From contig AP025252.1 of assembly GCA_016865505.2 (NCBI GenBank), positions 4,424,137 to 4,488,136 of the forward strand: a stretch of 64,000 bases of DNA, given 5' to 3'. Both the position numbers and the translations under genes were made by a program. Under the pieces are notes generated by a model. The model was not told the DNA's origin. It made no database searches and saw nothing but the letters and a program-made list of their open reading frames with translations. This document shows, piece after piece, positions 1-8,308 of this stretch (positions are counted from its first letter, which is position 1; every line of letters begins with the position of its first letter). The DNA comes from Bryobacterales bacterium F-183 (GTDB lineage: Bacteria; Acidobacteriota; Terriglobia; Bryobacterales; Bryobacteraceae).

Positions 1-833
1 CAGCGCTATCCTCATCGGATCGAGCGCGATCCTTGAGCAAGGGCAAGATGTCGGGATCGTCCTTCCAGCCGCGCGCCAACTCCTCCACCGCCGCTTGCCG
101 CACAGCGCTATCCTCATCGGAGCGAGCGCGATCCTTGAGCCAGGGCAAGGTGTCGGGATCGTCTTTCCAACCGCGCGCCAACTCGCGCAGTGCCGCTCGC
201 CGGCCAAATTCGTCTTCATCGCAGCAAGCGAAATACTTGAGCAAGGGCAAGGTGTCGGGATCGTCTTTCCAGCCGCGCGCCAACTCCCCCACCGCCGCTC
301 GCCGGACTGCGGAATACTCATCGGAGCGAGCGCGATCCTTAAGCAAGGGCAAGGTGTCGGGATCGTCTCTCCAGCCGCGCGCCAACTCCTGCACCGCTGC
401 TAGCCGGACAGCGTACTTGTCGTCGGAGCGAGCGCAATCCTTAAGCCAGGGCAAGGTGTCGGGATCGTCTCTCCAGCCGCGCGCCAACTCCTGCACCGCC
501 GCTAGCTGCATAGCGAAACTGCCATCGACGCGAGCGCAATCCTTGAGCCAGGGCAAGGTGTCGGGATCGTCCTTCCAGCCGCGCGCCAACTCCTGTACCA
601 CCGCTAGCTGTACAGCTAAACTGTCGTCGACGCGAGCGCGATCCTTGAGCAAGGGCAAGGTGTCGGGATCGTCTCTCCAGTCGCGCGCCAACGCCAGTAC
701 CGCCGCTGCCCGGACATCGCCGTCTTCATCGGAGCGAACGCGATCCTTGAGCAAGGGCAAGGTGTCGGGATCGTCCTTCCAGCCGCGCGCCAACTCCTGC
801 ACCGCCGCTTGCCGGAGAATCGAGCCACTCCCG
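1..833 (-). repeat. Tandem array of 102-bp (34-codon) repeats encoding HEAT-like units
   Basis: The marker TCGGGATCGTC recurs at 51, 153, 255, 357, 459, 561, 663 and 765, a spacing of exactly 102 bases, so eight complete units are visible and the array continues beyond base 1. The coded consensus includes ELARGWKDDPDTLPLLKD. Bases are nearly identical between units. Changes cluster at a few codons: the residues between SDED and the following AA, and LLKDR versus WLKDC. Such arrays change copy number by recombination, and the variable positions are candidates for a recognition face. Confidence 0.93.
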
Positions 834-3028
834 GCGTCTGCGAGGGTGTTCTGCAGCCACGGCTTTGATTCGGATGGCCAAATGGAGATGTAGAGGCTGA
901 CACCTGCGCGCCGTGTTGTGCCCACCTCTTCCTCGGACATCCACCGATCATAGTAGTAGGGCGGATCATAGGACACCACTTTGGCGAGCACAGCATTCCG
1001 TACCGTGGACTCGATGGAGGATAGTCCGGCGCGGTTCCGGATCTCATTTAGACACTCACCGGCTAACAGTACGTTCGATTGCCGGTAATCTCGCCCATCT
1101 TGCTGGAGCAACACCTTGATCAACTCGGCGGCATGATTTTGCTCGACCAGGCCTGCGATGAGCCGGAGAACCTCATGCCAGCGTTCGTTCTTCCAGCGCG
1201 TGGTGAAGAGATCCTTCAGCGGCTCAAGGTTCAGTTCTTTGTTGAGCCTCTTGTGCCAGGCGTCCGCGCAGTAAAACTCGAGGAACGTGCGATGTACAAA
1301 GCCCAGCCGGTTACCGCCGGCCGCACATAGAATGAAGTTTCGCTCCATGAGTTGGGCGAGCAGCTTTTTCGCTCCTTGGCGAGGGTCGATGTGCTTCTTT
1401 TCGGTAAGGTATTCGTGAAATAACCTCTTCAGGTCCTCGCTTGTGACCACGTTGCCTTCCAAGCCCCCGGCTGTGTCCTGCATCTTGTTTGCGAGGCGGC
1501 GGAGCAGTTCTTCCTTCTCTTCGCGATCAAAATCCGAGCCAAGTGCCAATCGAGCGTCCCAGTCATGCAACAGAACGCGGCTTGCTTCGCGGTACAACTC
1601 AACGCGATCGCGCGGGAGTTCCTGATTTCGATTCAGGATTGCCATCATCGTCAACAAAAGCGGATTGCCCGTGAGCGAACGGACAGCGCGGGAACGTTCA
1701 ATGGCCACAGTCATTCGCTGCTGCAGCCTGTGCTGCTCCTTTGGATCTGGTTCGGCGACCTTGTGCCACAGTTCTACGAACTCCGGCACCTGCTTTTCAT
1801 CGAAATCCTCCAGCGTGGCGTGGCGGAATCCGGCGTTGCGGAGACGTTCTGGCTCATAGCCGATGATCCGCGTGGTCACTACGATCTTGGCGGTGCTGTA
1901 GCGGGCTGCGATTCCCTCGATCTGCTGGATTACGCCATTGCGCAGGCCGATGTCGAAAATCTCGTCGAGTCCGTCGATGTAGAGCGTCGCGTTGCCCGCC
2001 TTGAGACGTTCATGGATCTGGTTCGCATCCAGCGCGAAGCCAGACCGATCGGAGGACAGGTAGGCGAGCAGGTCCAGAGCCTCATGCCGGTTCGCTTCGG
2101 CGAACTCGCGGAGCTCGATCCAAAGCGGCACGGAATTTTTGTCATCGGGCTTCGCTGCTTGCTTCAGCCATTGATAGAGACACTGCTTCAGAAGCGACGA
2201 TTTGCCAGAGCCAGGATCGCCAGCGATTACGACCAGACGCTCACGTCCCAGAATCTCAAGGACGGGTCCCGACGGGCTCTCTCGATAGCTGCGGCACAGG
2301 TCCTGGTACTGAGCCTCAGTGGGTTCCCCGCTGATGTGGCCTTCTTCTTTGAGCTGCTTCCAGACTTCTCGCGGGAGGCTTGGGGCAGGCACCGATTCGC
2401 GGGCGTTCTGCGCGACGAAGACGCTCCAGAGTTCGATCTTACGGTCGTAAGCGGTTTTGTGAAGGGTCGCCAGCGAAAGGGACCGGCAGCGACCATGCAG
2501 GAAAGTACGATATCCGGCAAGGTCGAAACCGAGATCCGGCCCGGCTATCCGCTTTTGCAGCTCAGTCTGCTGTTCGAGTAGGGCAGTGTTAAGTTTCTCT
2601 CGAAGATCTGGCGTATTTCTGACGTATTTGCCCACCTCCCTTCCGAATTTCTTTTCGACAATTTCCCAATCAAAATCTTCGGGTAGAGGCGGGTAATGAG
2701 GTGAGGTCCACATGTCGCCGACCAAATGGAGGTCGACAGCACCAGGTTCAGGTTGCAGCCAGCACGTGATGAACGGTGCAGCGGTTTCAACAAATCGAAT
2801 GAGGAGTTGGCGATAGCCGTCCATCGCAAACTCAAAGCCCGTCTCGTTGAGTTCCTCAAGAAAAGCCTTCGTAAATAACTCTGCAGCCTTCTTCGCCGCT
2901 TCCTCTTGCTGAGTTGGTTGCAGTAAGCGGGTGAGGTTCTTGATACCTTTTGGGCCATGCTCCTCAACAAGGTTCAGGCAAACTTCGCGCCAGTTGACAC
3001 CTGAAATTACTTCGCGGACCTCCGGCAT
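1..3028 (-). CDS. NACHT-family STAND NTPase with C-terminal HEAT-like 34-aa repeats (3' end beyond window)
   Basis: A minus-strand reading frame stays open from an ATG at 3028 to the window edge (about 1009 residues) and has no stop inside the window. Around residue 267 it has a Walker A loop (GDPGSGKSS), around residue 350 a Walker B of NACHT type (LYIDGLDEI), then a VVTTR sensor-like motif, NPLLLTMMA and a winged-helix motif FVHRTFLEFYCA. From about residue 730 it becomes a tandem array of 34-residue HEAT-like units. This order (N-terminal region, NACHT, repeats) is that of bacterial NLR-like STAND proteins, several of which are antiphage sensors; the ligand here is unknown. GGAG is 6-8 bases before the ATG at 3028, favouring it over the ATG at 3034. 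The next gene downstream is outside the window. The NACHT assignment is secure; a defence role is inferred. Confidence 0.88.
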   Translation of the reverse strand, partial: MPEVREVISGVNWREVCLNLVEEHGPKGIKNLTRLLQPTQQEEAAKKAAELFTKAFLEELNETGFEFAMDGYRQLLIRFVETAAPFITCWLQPEPGAVDLHLVGDMWTSPHYPPLPEDFDWEIVEKKFGREVGKYVRNTPDLREKLNTALLEQQTELQKRIAGPDLGFDLAGYRTFLHGRCRSLSLATLHKTAYDRKIELWSVFVAQNARESVPAPSLPREVWKQLKEEGHISGEPTEAQYQDLCRSYRESPSGPVLEILGRERLVVIAGDPGSGKSSLLKQCLYQWLKQAAKPDDKNSVPLWIELREFAEANRHEALDLLAYLSSDRSGFALDANQIHERLKAGNATLYIDGLDEIFDIGLRNGVIQQIEGIAARYSTAKIVVTTRIIGYEPERLRNAGFRHATLEDFDEKQVPEFVELWHKVAEPDPKEQHRLQQRMTVAIERSRAVRSLTGNPLLLTMMAILNRNQELPRDRVELYREASRVLLHDWDARLALGSDFDREEKEELLRRLANKMQDTAGGLEGNVVTSEDLKRLFHEYLTEKKHIDPRQGAKKLLAQLMERNFILCAAGGNRLGFVHRTFLEFYCADAWHKRLNKELNLEPLKDLFTTRWKNERWHEVLRLIAGLVEQNHAAELIKVLLQQDGRDYRQSNVLLAGECLNEIRNRAGLSSIESTVRNAVLAKVVSYDPPYYYDRWMSEEEVGTTRRAGVSLYISIWPSESKPWLQNTLADAGSGSILRQAAVQELARGWKDDPDTLPLLKDRVRSDEDGDVRAAAVLALARDWRDDPDTLPLLKDRARVDDSLAVQLAVVQELARGWKDDPDTLPWLKDCARVDGSFAMQLAAVQELARGWRDDPDTLPWLKDCARSDDKYAVRLAAVQELARGWRDDPDTLPLLKDRARSDEYSAVRRAAVGELARGWKDDPDTLPLLKYFACCDEDEFGRRAALRELARGWKDDPDTLPWLKDRARSDEDSAVRQAAVEELARGWKDDPDILPLLKDRARSDEDSA

Positions 3029-3075
3029 TTGCATTTCTCCAGGATAAATGCAAGGCCGGAACTTAATTGGAGGAC

Positions 3076-3867
3076 TTACTGAATCGGACGCCGCTCCGGA
3101 ATGCGGAACTCCAGGCCACGCTCCTCATTCAACCGCATCGAAAACGAGCGATCCACACGATCCAGCGACACGCGATTATGGTCGCTATCCCGCGTGATGT
3201 AGTTCAGCGTGTCATCCTCCACCCAGTACGACAGCGCCGGCATGATGTTCCCATCCTTCATCGCAATCAAAAAGATGGTCGGCTTGTCGTCCTGCTTCGG
3301 CAGGTTCTGATACACCTTCAGCGACGACTCCTGCTGTTGCTGCTGCTGAGACGGAGCAGGCAAATTCGTGTACTCGCGGACCTGAGGGTTGATCGTATCC
3401 GGCTGATACGCCTGATTGATGATCACCACCGGAGGCTGCTGGGCGACCGGTTCAACCGGCATCGTGACGGGCGTCGAAGCGTAAAACGGATCATACCCAT
3501 AACCGAAACCACCGCCAAACACCGGAACTGCATAAGGAAGAATAATCGTCCGCTGCGGTTGGCGTCCACCGCGATAGTTGCCGTACCCGAACCCAGGGCG
3601 CCCCGGCGCGACACCACCGTAGTTGGGCGGCACACCACGCACCGTCGCACCCAACGCCGTCGCATGACCCGGTACGCCACCAGGAAACAAGGAATTACCA
3701 AAGCCCGCAGGAGAAATACCGTAGGAACGCGGTGCCGGAGGCGCGACGATGACTGGACCGCCCCCTCCTCCTCCACGCATTCCACCACCACCGCCACGCT
3801 GCGCAAGCGCGCTAGGAACCGCAACAACCATCAACATCGTGAAGAGCAAAAACCGTTGCTTCGTCAT
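3076..3867 (-). CDS. Exported glycine- and proline-rich protein of unknown function
   Basis: 263 residues starting MTKQRFLLFTMLMVVAVPSA, a clear Sec signal peptide with cleavage likely after ALA (residues 20-22). The mature protein opens with glycine-rich runs (RGGGGGMRGGGGGG), continues through a Gly/Tyr/Pro-rich middle (residues 45-140) and a short polyglutamine run (about 174-179), and ends in a more ordered 75-residue domain with KPTIFLIAMKDGNIMPALSYW and a repeated R-x-S-x-D pattern. That end resembles a small beta domain seen in acidobacterial exported proteins, but I cannot name a family. It lies between the NACHT gene and the beta-propeller gene on the same strand, with 45 bases to the latter, so it may be co-transcribed with it. 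The start follows AGGTCC at a short distance. Confidence 0.75.
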   Translation of the reverse strand: MTKQRFLLFTMLMVVAVPSALAQRGGGGGMRGGGGGGPVIVAPPAPRSYGISPAGFGNSLFPGGVPGHATALGATVRGVPPNYGGVAPGRPGFGYGNYRGGRQPQRTIILPYAVPVFGGGFGYGYDPFYASTPVTMPVEPVAQQPPVVIINQAYQPDTINPQVREYTNLPAPSQQQQQQESSLKVYQNLPKQDDKPTIFLIAMKDGNIMPALSYWVEDDTLNYITRDSDHNRVSLDRVDRSFSMRLNEERGLEFRIPERRPIQ

Positions 3868-3912
3868 GATACGGACCTCCCAGTCACTCTCTGCTCAGAG
3901 AGTACCACTCGA

Positions 3913-6066
3913 TTATTTGACGTTGGGATAGATCTTCACGTTGTCATAAAAGACGCCAAATTGCGCATCGGCAAACAGCCCTGCGGCGCCCTTCAGATTG
4001 GGGATCTGGTCGTTCATCTCCACAGACCATTTCTCAGGCTCCGGCTCGGACGCCAACCATGCCTTACCCTGCACCTTGGTCGACTTCCCGTCCGGCGCAT
4101 TCTGCACCCGCAGCTTCAGCCGGTACCACGTGTCCTTCTTCCACTCCACCGGCACTCGGACCGTACGCTCCGTCTCGGGCTGCCACGGCTGCAACTCCAG
4201 CGTCCCTTGGCTGCCAAAAATCATCAGCGCATACCGCTGCGCCACGATCCCGGCATCCCCCATCTGGCGGCGGCGCTCCGTCATCCGGATATCCGCCTCC
4301 ATTGTGTAGTTCTGCCAGTCCCAAGGACCAAAGAACACACGCATACGCTTGAACAGCGTCTCATCCGGAGCCTTGGCAAACACCTTGTTGCCTTCCAGAT
4401 CCTGCACCGCGAACTTGCCCGCAATCGTACTCACCCAGGCAGCAGGCTGCTTGCCCACCTCGTAGCTATCAAACGTCTCGTTCCAAGGCATCGGCGGGAT
4501 GATGCGTACGCGAGCCTCGCCAGCCAGCGCGTCCACCTTCGCCTTGATCAGCCCTGCCTGCCCCAACTTCGGCGACCCCACGGTGAACGTACCGTCCTGT
4601 GCGATCGTCCCATCCAGACCCGGGATCTCCCAGGTGGCCTTGGACTCACGAAGGAAGCGGCCCTGCGCATCGTACAGCCGCGCCGTGAACTTGACCTTGT
4701 CGCCAGGCTTCGCCGTTACTTCCGTCGGCACCACCTGTACCCACGTCGCAGGACCCTGTCCCGCTGGCGGCTTGGCGATCACCGTCGGCGCTGCCGCAGC
4801 ATTCCGCTTCGCGCCAATTGCGTACAAATTATCCATCGATGCAAAGTACACACGGCCATTCGAAATCGCCGCAGACCCGATGACTTGCTCGTCCTGCGCC
4901 AACGTATGTTCGGCCAGAACCTCGCACCGGTCCTGATGCGGCTTCAGGATAAAGAACTTGCCGGACTCCGTCCCCACGTAAATCTTGCCGTCGCCATAGA
5001 CAACCGACGCCTTCTGTACCGTGCCCAGTTGCTGCTTCCAAAGCTGCTTGCCGGTGTTGACATCAAACGCGAACAGGTTGGACCCATTGTCCACCTGCAG
5101 CACTCGATCGCCATCCACGATCGGAGAAGAGAAGCCGCCCTGAAATCCCGGCGTCTTCCACTTGATCTGCGCCGGTCCAACCTCGCCCTTCGCTGTGGCG
5201 TCGATTGCAGCCAGCAAGCCCATTTCGTTGGTATCCAGATTCTCTTCCGAATGCGACACAAGCGCCGTGTTGCCGTTCATGACGACAGCCGTATTGATGC
5301 CGCGCTTGGCCATGTTGAACTTCCAAACGGGCTCGCCCGTCTGCGGCTTCATCGCATGTACAGCCCCATCACCGGCACCCGCGATCAACAACCGCGTACC
5401 GTTGACATTCGCAATAATCGGCATCGAGTACGTCGTGTCGTACGGCCGCCCGCCGGGAGTAGACACCCACATAATCTGCCCATTCGCCTTGTTCACGCCG
5501 TAGAAGCGATGCGTACGATTGGCCTGCGCACCCCAGGTCGACGTCGGACCGCTGACGATCACCAGATCTCCATCGATAATCGGCGAGACCGTACGTCCAC
5601 CATGCGTGGTGAACAGCGCGAACTCTTCGGTAAACGAGCGTTCCCAAAGCAGCTTGCCTTCTTTGCTCAGCGCCAGCAGCGACCCTCCTACACCGTACAC
5701 ATACACGTTGCCGGTAGCGGTATCCACAGCCGGCGACGCCCAGCCCACGCGATGCGCCGGTACGTCCGATTGGAAGACATTGAACTTGTACTCCCAAAGC
5801 ACCTTGCCGGTATCGGCATCGAAACACATAATGCGCTCCTGCTCCGTCGGACCCTTGCCGGCGGTGTTCTGCAGGTACACACGATTGCCGACAACCAGGG
5901 GCGCGGATCGGCCACCGTAAGGAGCCTTCCAAGCCAGTTCCCACTTTTCCGGCAGCCCTTTCTCGTCGGAACGGCCGTCGCGGTTAGGACCACGCCACTC
6001 GGGCCAATCAGCCGCAAAGAGGACGGTAGCAGAAGCAAGTACAAAGGTGAGTCGCAGCAACGTCAT
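3913..6066 (-). CDS. Exported BamB-like beta-propeller protein with C-terminal LamG/DUF1080-like domain
   Basis: 717 residues. Residues 1-19 are a signal peptide. WPEWRGPNRDG follows, the usual opening of the PQQ-like propellers of planctomycetes and acidobacteria, then repeated blades with the pattern DxxTGKxLWxxxF to about residue 430 (for example FDADTGKVLWEYKF, FDVNTGKQLWKQQL). Residues 450-520 look like an Ig-type beta sandwich (TAKPGDKVKFTARLYD). Residues 530-717 resemble the concanavalin-like fold of 3-keto-disaccharide hydrolase (DUF1080) proteins, with YDNVKIYP at the end. Such proteins act outside the inner membrane and may bind or process carbohydrate, but no catalytic site is obvious. 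It is divergent from the ankyrin/quinoprotein operon, with a 116-base shared promoter region. Confidence 0.85.
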   Translation of the reverse strand: MTLLRLTFVLASATVLFAADWPEWRGPNRDGRSDEKGLPEKWELAWKAPYGGRSAPLVVGNRVYLQNTAGKGPTEQERIMCFDADTGKVLWEYKFNVFQSDVPAHRVGWASPAVDTATGNVYVYGVGGSLLALSKEGKLLWERSFTEEFALFTTHGGRTVSPIIDGDLVIVSGPTSTWGAQANRTHRFYGVNKANGQIMWVSTPGGRPYDTTYSMPIIANVNGTRLLIAGAGDGAVHAMKPQTGEPVWKFNMAKRGINTAVVMNGNTALVSHSEENLDTNEMGLLAAIDATAKGEVGPAQIKWKTPGFQGGFSSPIVDGDRVLQVDNGSNLFAFDVNTGKQLWKQQLGTVQKASVVYGDGKIYVGTESGKFFILKPHQDRCEVLAEHTLAQDEQVIGSAAISNGRVYFASMDNLYAIGAKRNAAAAPTVIAKPPAGQGPATWVQVVPTEVTAKPGDKVKFTARLYDAQGRFLRESKATWEIPGLDGTIAQDGTFTVGSPKLGQAGLIKAKVDALAGEARVRIIPPMPWNETFDSYEVGKQPAAWVSTIAGKFAVQDLEGNKVFAKAPDETLFKRMRVFFGPWDWQNYTMEADIRMTERRRQMGDAGIVAQRYALMIFGSQGTLELQPWQPETERTVRVPVEWKKDTWYRLKLRVQNAPDGKSTKVQGKAWLASEPEPEKWSVEMNDQIPNLKGAAGLFADAQFGVFYDNVKIYPNVK

Positions 6067-6122
6067 GGTCGGAACCTCTAGCGTATCGTGAATGGATATT
6101 CGACTGGTTCGGCAGTGGAATG

Positions 6123-6145
6123 GTTACGGCACGATTGTCCGTAAC
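6123..6145. promoter_or_regulatory. Inverted repeat in the divergent intergenic region
   Basis: GTTACGG and CCGTAAC form perfect 7-base arms separated by 9 bases, in the 116-base gap between the divergent genes starting at 6066 and 6183. The place and symmetry suit an operator controlling one or both genes; it could also be an RNA hairpin in a leader. No regulator gene lies beside it. Confidence 0.35.
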
Positions 6146-6182
6146 TTTCGTCTGTGTGTAACGTACTCTGGAAAGATCCGCT

Positions 6183-6971
6183 ATGCGCATATTCATCCTC
6201 ATCGCTATAGCCCTGTCACTAACCGTACCGACCTTTGCCGCCGACGAACTCGGCGAACAACTCCTCGCCGCCACCCGCAAAGGCGACCTCGCCGCCATGA
6301 AAGCCCTCCTCGACAAGGGCGCCGACGTCAACACCAAAACCCGCTACGGCTCAACACCCCTCTTCTTCGCCTGCGACCGCGGCAACGCCGAAGCCGTCAA
6401 ACTCCTCATCGACCGTGGCGCGAACCTCAACGTCAAAGACACGTTCTATAACGCCACCGCCCTCGGCTGGGCGATGAGCAAAAAACATGAGGACATCATG
6501 GTGCTCCTCATGGAACGCGGCGTCGACCTTACAGACGCATTGCTCGGCGCCGTCCAGGAAAATGACCAAAAGCTCTTCCAACTCGCCATGGACAAAGGCA
6601 AGCTCACCGGACCCGCACTCGACAGCGCGCTCCTCGCTGCCAAGTTCTACAAGCGCGACCCCATGGTCAAAGCGCTACTCGACAAAAGCGCGCACGACAT
6701 TGAGATTCAAGTCCCCGCAGACCAACTGCCCGCCTACGCAGGCAAGTACGCCGAAGGCGAGATGACCGTCCAGTTCGGCACCAAAGACGGCAAGCTGAGC
6801 TTTCAACCACAGAACAACGGTGGCACGCCGCTCGCCGCCATCGGCAAGGATAAGTTCCGCCTCATTCCCCAGCAGCTCGACTTCAACTTTGTGCGCGACG
6901 CCAACGGCGCCGTCGAGTCTGTACGTTTTGAAAGCCGTGGCGGCGAAGTGGAGTTGATGAAATCCAAATGA
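6183..6971 (+). CDS. Exported ankyrin-repeat protein
   Basis: 262 residues with a signal peptide (MRIFILIAIALSLTVPTFA). Residues 20-130 hold ankyrin repeats: LLAATRKGDLAAMKALLDKG, the TPLFFACDRGNAEAVKLLID pattern, and a third, more diverged unit. Residues 175-262 form a beta-rich module (YAGKYAEGEMTVQFGTKDGK) resembling the C-terminal DUF3471-type domain found after hydrolase or ankyrin modules. The protein probably binds protein partners in the periplasm. Its stop overlaps the start of the next gene (ATGA at 6968), so it heads a three-gene operon with two quinoprotein-like genes. Confidence 0.82.
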   Translation: MRIFILIAIALSLTVPTFAADELGEQLLAATRKGDLAAMKALLDKGADVNTKTRYGSTPLFFACDRGNAEAVKLLIDRGANLNVKDTFYNATALGWAMSKKHEDIMVLLMERGVDLTDALLGAVQENDQKLFQLAMDKGKLTGPALDSALLAAKFYKRDPMVKALLDKSAHDIEIQVPADQLPAYAGKYAEGEMTVQFGTKDGKLSFQPQNNGGTPLAAIGKDKFRLIPQQLDFNFVRDANGAVESVRFESRGGEVELMKSK

Positions 6972-8308
6972 CCTTAACAACAAGCGCTCTTTTGTTTGCT
7001 CTTCTTTCGGCAGACCAGAATTGGCCCAGCTTCCGCGGCCCTAGCGGCACCGGTGTACAGCAAACAGCCACTCCGCCCCTTCAGTTCAGCGGCAAAGAAG
7101 GCACCAATCTTGCCTGGAAAACCCCAATTCCCGGTCTCTCCGTCGCATCGCCAATTGTTTGGGGTAACCGTGTCATTGTCGTAACCGCCATCTCCAGCGA
7201 TCCTCAACCCTTCCGCCACGGCCTGTACGGCGATGTCGAGCCGTCCAAGGACGTCGCCAAGCATACCTGGAAGGTCTACGCGCTCGATCGCTCCACCGGC
7301 AAAATCGTTTGGGAACAGGTGGCGTCCGAAGGCGCACCCAAAACCAAGCGCCATCCCAAGTCCAGCCAAGCCACCTGTACGCCCGCGACCGACGGCAAGT
7401 ATGTCGCCGTATGGTTCGGCTCCGAAGGACTCTTCGTTTTCGACTTCGCCACTGGCAAGCCGCTCTGGAAGAAGGACCTCGGCCTGATGAACGCAGGCTG
7501 GTTCTACGATCCCGACTATGAATGGGGCGTCGGCGCCTCGCCCGTCATCTACAAGGATTCGGTGATCGTGCAGGCCGACATCCAGAAGAACTCGTTCCTC
7601 GCGGCCTTCGACGTCAAGACCGGCAAAGAAAAGTGGCGCACCTCGCGCGACGAGATCCCATCGTGGGGCACCCCGACCGTGTACGAAGGTAAGGCCGGCG
7701 CCGAGATCATCACCAACGGCACCAACGCCCTCCGCGGCTACGACTTCGCAACCGGCAAGGAACTCTGGTCCATCAGCGGCGAAAAGTTCAACTCCGAAAT
7801 CACCATCGCCGTACCTTACGTTGCCGACGACCTGATCTACATCTCAGCAGGCTATCCGCCAGCACAACCCATCTTTGCTATCAAGCCCGGCGTACGCGGC
7901 AAGGTTACCGTCACCGATGCGCCGAACCCCGAAGTCTTCGCCTGGAAGACCAAGCGCGGCGGACCCTACATCCCAACCTCCATCGTCTACCAGGGCATTC
8001 TGTACACCGTGCAGAACAACGGCATCCTCGCTGCGTACGAAGCCAAAACCGGCAAGCGCCTCTATCAGAACCGCGTCAGCACTAAGAGCAGTGCGCACTC
8101 CGCGGCCCCTGTAGCGGCGGACGGCAAGCTGTACTTTGCAGCGGAAGATGGCGACGTCTTCGTCGTCAAGGCCGGACCCACGTTTGAGCTGCTGGCCAGC
8201 AACGAAATCGGCGAGGTTCTCATGGCCACCCCGGCCATCGTTGATAATATGCTCATTGTTCGCGGGCAGAACCACGTCTTTGCGTTCACCAGCGCCGCAT
8301 CCAAATAA
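6968..8308 (+). CDS. Exported BamB/PQQ-like beta-propeller repeat protein
   Basis: 446 residues. A short signal-like N-terminus (MTLTTSALLFALLSADQ) precedes NWPSFRGPSGTGV, and blade motifs such as LDRSTGKIVWEQVA, FDFATGKPLWKKDL and YDFATGKELWSISG run throughout. This marks a seven- or eight-bladed propeller of the outer-membrane-assembly / PQQ-like superfamily. No cytochrome domain is present, and no enzymatic function can be assigned. It starts inside the stop of the ankyrin gene and its TAA is followed directly by the ATG of the dehydrogenase, indicating translational coupling. Confidence 0.85.
   Translation: MTLTTSALLFALLSADQNWPSFRGPSGTGVQQTATPPLQFSGKEGTNLAWKTPIPGLSVASPIVWGNRVIVVTAISSDPQPFRHGLYGDVEPSKDVAKHTWKVYALDRSTGKIVWEQVASEGAPKTKRHPKSSQATCTPATDGKYVAVWFGSEGLFVFDFATGKPLWKKDLGLMNAGWFYDPDYEWGVGASPVIYKDSVIVQADIQKNSFLAAFDVKTGKEKWRTSRDEIPSWGTPTVYEGKAGAEIITNGTNALRGYDFATGKELWSISGEKFNSEITIAVPYVADDLIYISAGYPPAQPIFAIKPGVRGKVTVTDAPNPEVFAWKTKRGGPYIPTSIVYQGILYTVQNNGILAAYEAKTGKRLYQNRVSTKSSAHSAAPVAADGKLYFAAEDGDVFVVKAGPTFELLASNEIGEVLMATPAIVDNMLIVRGQNHVFAFTSAASK

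Noticed and set aside
1-833. CRISPR array
   Set aside because: The repeats are 102-base coding units without distinct spacers.
33-893. A 286-codon plus-strand repetitive frame (Ser/Arg/Ala-rich 34-residue units)
   Set aside because: It is the reverse-strand shadow of the HEAT-like repeats; the minus frame continues into a NACHT domain and is clearly the real gene.
1565-2581. A 338-codon plus-strand frame
   Set aside because: Opposite the NACHT domain, whose Walker A and B motifs lie on the minus strand.
3067-6081. A 1004-codon open frame on the plus strand
   Set aside because: It is antisense to two convincing exported-protein genes (signal peptides, propeller blades). Its translation is Arg/His/Leu-rich without family motifs, an effect of codon bias in GC-rich DNA.
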